9,311 bases of DNA, from assembly GCA_031283745.1 (NCBI GenBank), contig JAITBH010000080.1, positions 1 to 9,311 on the forward strand. The letters are read 5' to 3'. Origin of the DNA: Candidatus Ectomicrobium neotermitis (GTDB lineage Bacteria > Elusimicrobiota > Endomicrobiia > Endomicrobiales > Endomicrobiaceae). Below, piece after piece: positions 7,011 to 9,311 of the stretch. Position numbers and translations under genes: made by a program. Position 1 is the stretch's first letter; every line of letters starts with the position of its first letter. Under the pieces are notes generated by a model that searched no databases, was not told the DNA's origin, and saw nothing but the letters and a program-made list of their open reading frames with translations.

Positions 7011-7793
7011 ATGAGCTATTGGACTGACCTAAGCATTGAGTTTGCCAATCAAAGGAACTATTTGGACGAATTGTTCAAGATTTATCCAACCATACCAGAG
7101 GGCATTCGGGTTATCAATAAAAATTTATGGAAATATGTTGAAGACAGCTTCAATGCCCGTGATAACATTAGTTTGATTACCAATTTGTTGCGTTTAGATT
7201 TTTTCCCTATCAAGGATTCATATGTAGCATACCTAAAGAGAGACCCTTCCTCTATCCAAAGAAACCCGAATACTATAAATCGGCTCTGTGGAAGGCTCTA
7301 TGAGATGGGGTTGGACGCAATGTTTGAAAAATGTTCTGCCCCAAAGGAAACTAATAGGCAAATCGGACCTTTGTTCAAACGCTGGCTCTCTAATGGTGGG
7401 TTGGGCATAAAAACAGTTGGAATTGAGAGGTTTCAAGAAACTACGGAGAATGCTATTTTGGATGCTTCTGATACTGAAATGAAAGATTGGTGTTCTAAAC
7501 ACTTAAACTATTCTCGCAATAAAGGATTGGATTTTGTGGGAAGGTTCAATAAGAAATATGTTGTTGGGGAGGCAAAGTTTCTATCCGATTTCGGGGGGCA
7601 TCAAAATGCCCAGTTTGCTGATGCCATTGCTACCCTAACCAATTCATCGCTCAAGGCAACCCCGATTGCTATTTTGGATGGGGTGCTGTATATAAAAACG
7701 AACAATAAGATGTATAAAGACATAACAACAACATATTCAAACTTTAATATTGTCAGTGCTTTGTTGTTGCGAGAATTTCTTTACTCACTTTAG
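7011..7793 (+). CDS. Putative type II restriction endonuclease (PD-(D/E)XK fold)
   Basis: The 260-residue protein is encoded directly upstream of a DNA methyltransferase gene. GLDFVG (172-177), followed by VVGEAKF (184-190), gives an Asp174...Glu187-x-Lys189 arrangement, which fits the PD-(D/E)XK nuclease catalytic motif. FGGHQNAQFADA (194-205) follows and supplies conserved-looking Gln residues of the kind seen after the core in such enzymes. It would cut unmodified DNA at the site protected by its partner. There are no membrane segments or signal peptide, and no ATPase or helicase motifs, which argues against type I or III. The start has AGGAGG just upstream. The stop codon overlaps the Shine-Dalgarno site of the methyltransferase gene, so the two are probably co-translated. 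The recognition sequence cannot be read from the protein. No controller (C) gene is visible. The nuclease call rests on motif and context. Confidence 0.75.
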   Translation: MSYWTDLSIEFANQRNYLDELFKIYPTIPEGIRVINKNLWKYVEDSFNARDNISLITNLLRLDFFPIKDSYVAYLKRDPSSIQRNPNTINRLCGRLYEMGLDAMFEKCSAPKETNRQIGPLFKRWLSNGGLGIKTVGIERFQETTENAILDASDTEMKDWCSKHLNYSRNKGLDFVGRFNKKYVVGEAKFLSDFGGHQNAQFADAIATLTNSSLKATPIAILDGVLYIKTNNKMYKDITTTYSNFNIVSALLLREFLYSL

Positions 7794-7802
7794 GAGCCAT
7801 CG

Positions 7803-8948
7803 ATGGAATTATTTTATCCCAGAAAAAAAACAATAACCGAAATCCTTAATACCTTTCCGCCCTGTAAATTAAGCGGAGAGTTGCCCTCAAAAAATATGCT
7901 TATAAAAGGGGAGAACTTTTCTGTTTTGCAGGAATTAAGGCAAAGCTATAGCGGAAAAGTCGACTTGATCTACATAGACCCACCGTTTTCCACCAATAAA
8001 ACCTTTACTTTTGGGAGCGACAGAGCAAATACCATAAGTATGGGTGAGGACGAAGGAATAGCCTATGCCGACAACCTAAAAGGCTTTGATTTCATTGAAT
8101 TTATTCGGGAACGTTTAATTGCGGCAAGGGAACTGCTGTCTGATGAGGGGTCAATATATCTACACACGGACTATAAGGTGGGGCATTACATAAAAATCAT
8201 TATGGACGAGATTTTTGGCATTGATAATTTCAGAAATGACATAACAAGAATTAAATGCAACCCCAAAAATTTCTACCGCAAAGCCTATGGGAACATAAAA
8301 GATATGCTTTTGTTTTATTCAAAAACGAAAAATTTAATCTGGAATGACCCCAAGCTGCCTTTTAATCAGACTGACAAGAACATTTTGTTTAAGAAAATCG
8401 ACAAAAATGGTCGGGCATACACAACGATACCCCTGCACGCTCCCGGTAAAACAAAAAATGGTGCTACTGCTGGTTATTTTAAGGGACTAAAGCCCCCCGA
8501 TGGACGACATTGGCGTTGCAGCCCTCAAGAGCTTGAAAAGTTAGATTTGGCAGGGTTGATAGAGTGGTCGGCAAATGGCAATCCCAGAAAAATAATATAT
8601 GCCGATGAAAAAGACGGCAAAAAAATGCAGGACATTTGGGAGTTTAAGGATTATCAATATCCCGTTTATCCCACGGAAAAGAATATCGAGTTACTAAAAA
8701 CCATTATTTCGGCATCCTCAAACAGCAACAGTCTTGTCTTGGATTTTTTCTGCGGGTCGGGAACCACTTTGATTGCAGCTCAAGAGTTAAACAGACGTTG
8801 GATAGGGATTGACCAGTCGCAACAAGCAATTAAGACAGTCCAAATGAAATTAAAATCTCTCCCCAAAACCCTGTTTTCAAATATTGACTATGCCTATTTA
8901 GATGCCCAAACCCTTGATGAAAAAGCTGTGGCAAAACATATCGCATAA
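7803..8948 (+). CDS. Type II DNA methyltransferase, beta class, probably N6-adenine
   Basis: The 381-residue SAM-dependent DNA methyltransferase would protect host DNA from the endonuclease encoded 9 bp upstream. The catalytic motif IV, YIDPPF (57-62), precedes the SAM-binding motif I, LDFFCGSGTT (313-322). This permuted order defines the beta class, with the target-recognition region in between (about 150-280). YPTEKN (289-294) is the motif X region, and WIGID (333-337) follows motif I. DPPF rather than SPPY favours adenine N6 over cytosine N4. ILDG-type or C5-cytosine motifs are absent. The start is set by AGGAG, which overlaps the preceding stop. Codons 7-10 contain an A8 run (7823-7830), where gain or loss of one A gives a stop within a few codons. 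The transcript ends at the 8987-9020 terminator. The family resembles solitary and type III Mod-like enzymes, but no Res helicase gene is present. Confidence 0.93.
   Translation: MELFYPRKKTITEILNTFPPCKLSGELPSKNMLIKGENFSVLQELRQSYSGKVDLIYIDPPFSTNKTFTFGSDRANTISMGEDEGIAYADNLKGFDFIEFIRERLIAARELLSDEGSIYLHTDYKVGHYIKIIMDEIFGIDNFRNDITRIKCNPKNFYRKAYGNIKDMLLFYSKTKNLIWNDPKLPFNQTDKNILFKKIDKNGRAYTTIPLHAPGKTKNGATAGYFKGLKPPDGRHWRCSPQELEKLDLAGLIEWSANGNPRKIIYADEKDGKKMQDIWEFKDYQYPVYPTEKNIELLKTIISASSNSNSLVLDFFCGSGTTLIAAQELNRRWIGIDQSQQAIKTVQMKLKSLPKTLFSNIDYAYLDAQTLDEKAVAKHIA
7823..7830 (+). repeat. A8 tract near the start of the methyltransferase gene
   Basis: Eight A residues cover codons 7-10. Loss of one A gives TAA two codons past the tract, and gain of one gives TAA six codons past it. 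A-runs of this length are common in AT-rich DNA, so this is only a possible slippage site. Confidence 0.9.
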
Positions 8949-8986
8949 ACTGCCCGCAACACCCATATCTCCGTGCATTGCTTGAC

Positions 8987-9020
8987 AAAAAAATAGCCGC
9001 TAAAAAGCGGCTATTTTTTT
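8987..9020. terminator. Bidirectional intrinsic terminator
   Basis: A perfect 14-bp inverted repeat, AAAAAAATAGCCGC (8987-9000) and GCGGCTATTTTTTT (9007-9020), encloses a 6-nt loop. The A-run on one side and T-run on the other make it work in both directions. It separates the methyltransferase gene (plus) from the convergent recombinase gene (minus). Confidence 0.92.
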
Positions 9021-9054
9021 GCCTGATAGTTTTGTGGGAGGTTAAAACAATTTC

Positions 9055-9311
9055 TCACGATCTCGGGTGGGAGTTCTTGTAAACTTTTTTAAGGGTTTCG
9101 ACTGTCACGTGGGTATAAATTTGTGTCGATGAGAGTTTGCGGTGGCCTAAAAGTTCCTGAACAGTCCTCAAGTCGCAGCCGTTGTCTAAAATGTGCGTCG
9201 CGGCGGTATGCCTCAAAGTGTGCGGGCTGATATGCTTTTTTATCCCAGCAAGTTTGGCGATGCGGTATATGATGCTGCGCACTGCCCGCTGGTCTAAACG
9301 TTTGCCGCTAT
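9055..9311 (-). CDS. xerC: Tyrosine recombinase XerC-like, C-terminal part (runs off the right edge)
   Basis: The visible 85 or so residues are the end of the catalytic domain of a XerC/XerD tyrosine recombinase, which resolves chromosome dimers at dif with FtsK. The frame is open to the window edge and begins GKRLDQRAVRSII, a match to the family, so the GTG at 9282 is not the start. The catalytic residues are present in order: PHTLRHTAATH (His and Arg of the HxxR box), LLGH (His), and TQIYTH, whose Tyr (codon 9115-9117) is the nucleophile. The ending VYKNSHPRS is closer to XerC than to XerD. The tail is the normal length, so the protein is likely a host recombinase and not a phage integrase, although the missing N-terminal part limits this call. 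It is convergent with the restriction-modification operon and shares its terminator. Confidence 0.9.
   Translation of the reverse strand, partial: SGKRLDQRAVRSIIYRIAKLAGIKKHISPHTLRHTAATHILDNGCDLRTVQELLGHRKLSSTQIYTHVTVETLKKVYKNSHPRS

Noticed and set aside
7011..8948. Restriction-modification genes as part of a mobile element ended by the recombinase
   Set aside because: The recombinase has XerC-type features, no flanking direct repeats or att-like sites were seen, and its orientation and terminator suggest an ordinary neighbour.
9055..9282. Complete 75-residue recombinase starting at GTG 9282
   Set aside because: The frame continues to the window edge with family-typical residues (GKRLDQRAVRSII), so the gene is cut by the window and is not a short gene.

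Overview
The window looks like a bacterial chromosome segment of moderate to low GC. Genes use the standard code (TGA is a stop in proS and the recombinase), have Shine-Dalgarno sites of the AGGAGG type, and several have promoters close to TTGACA-17-TATAAT. The 5' end of a 16S rRNA gene lies at the left edge on the minus strand, with exact matches to the universal bacterial sites EUB338 (51-68) and 27F (378-397). I cannot assign a phylum with confidence by eye. The 16S fragment is not obviously from a well-known pathogen group, and an Elusimicrobia/Endomicrobium-like or other gut-associated lineage is only a guess.

Left part (1-1132, minus strand): the 16S 5' end, its leader with a boxA-type antitermination element and a hairpin, a strong rRNA promoter (TTGACA-17-TTTAAT), and a 96-residue protein of unknown function with its own promoter. 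Middle (1133-5263, minus strand): a probable three-gene transcript of proS (prolyl-tRNA synthetase), a DUF1796-like putative papain-like cysteine peptidase overlapping proS by 4 bp, and a guanine/hypoxanthine-type NCS2 (AzgA/PbuG-like) purine permease 40 bp further on. A perfect consensus promoter lies about 150 nt before the proS start, and an intrinsic-terminator hairpin lies between promoter and gene, so the leader looks like an attenuator. The DUF1796 gene carries an uninterrupted run of 12 C residues on its coding strand, a strong candidate for phase variation by slippage.

Right part: a GlcD/D-lactate dehydrogenase-type FAD oxidoreductase (5320-6828, minus) is divergent from a two-gene restriction-modification operon (7011-8948, plus). 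That operon holds a putative PD-(D/E)XK endonuclease, then a beta-class adenine methyltransferase 9 bp downstream. A perfect 14-bp inverted repeat with A/T tails (8987-9020) ends this operon and also the convergent XerC-like tyrosine recombinase that runs off the right edge.

The core genes (16S, proS, purine permease, FAD oxidoreductase, xerC) are housekeeping. The accessory content is the restriction-modification pair and the homopolymer-bearing DUF1796 gene. I see no CRISPR array, tRNA gene, insertion sequence or phage structure.
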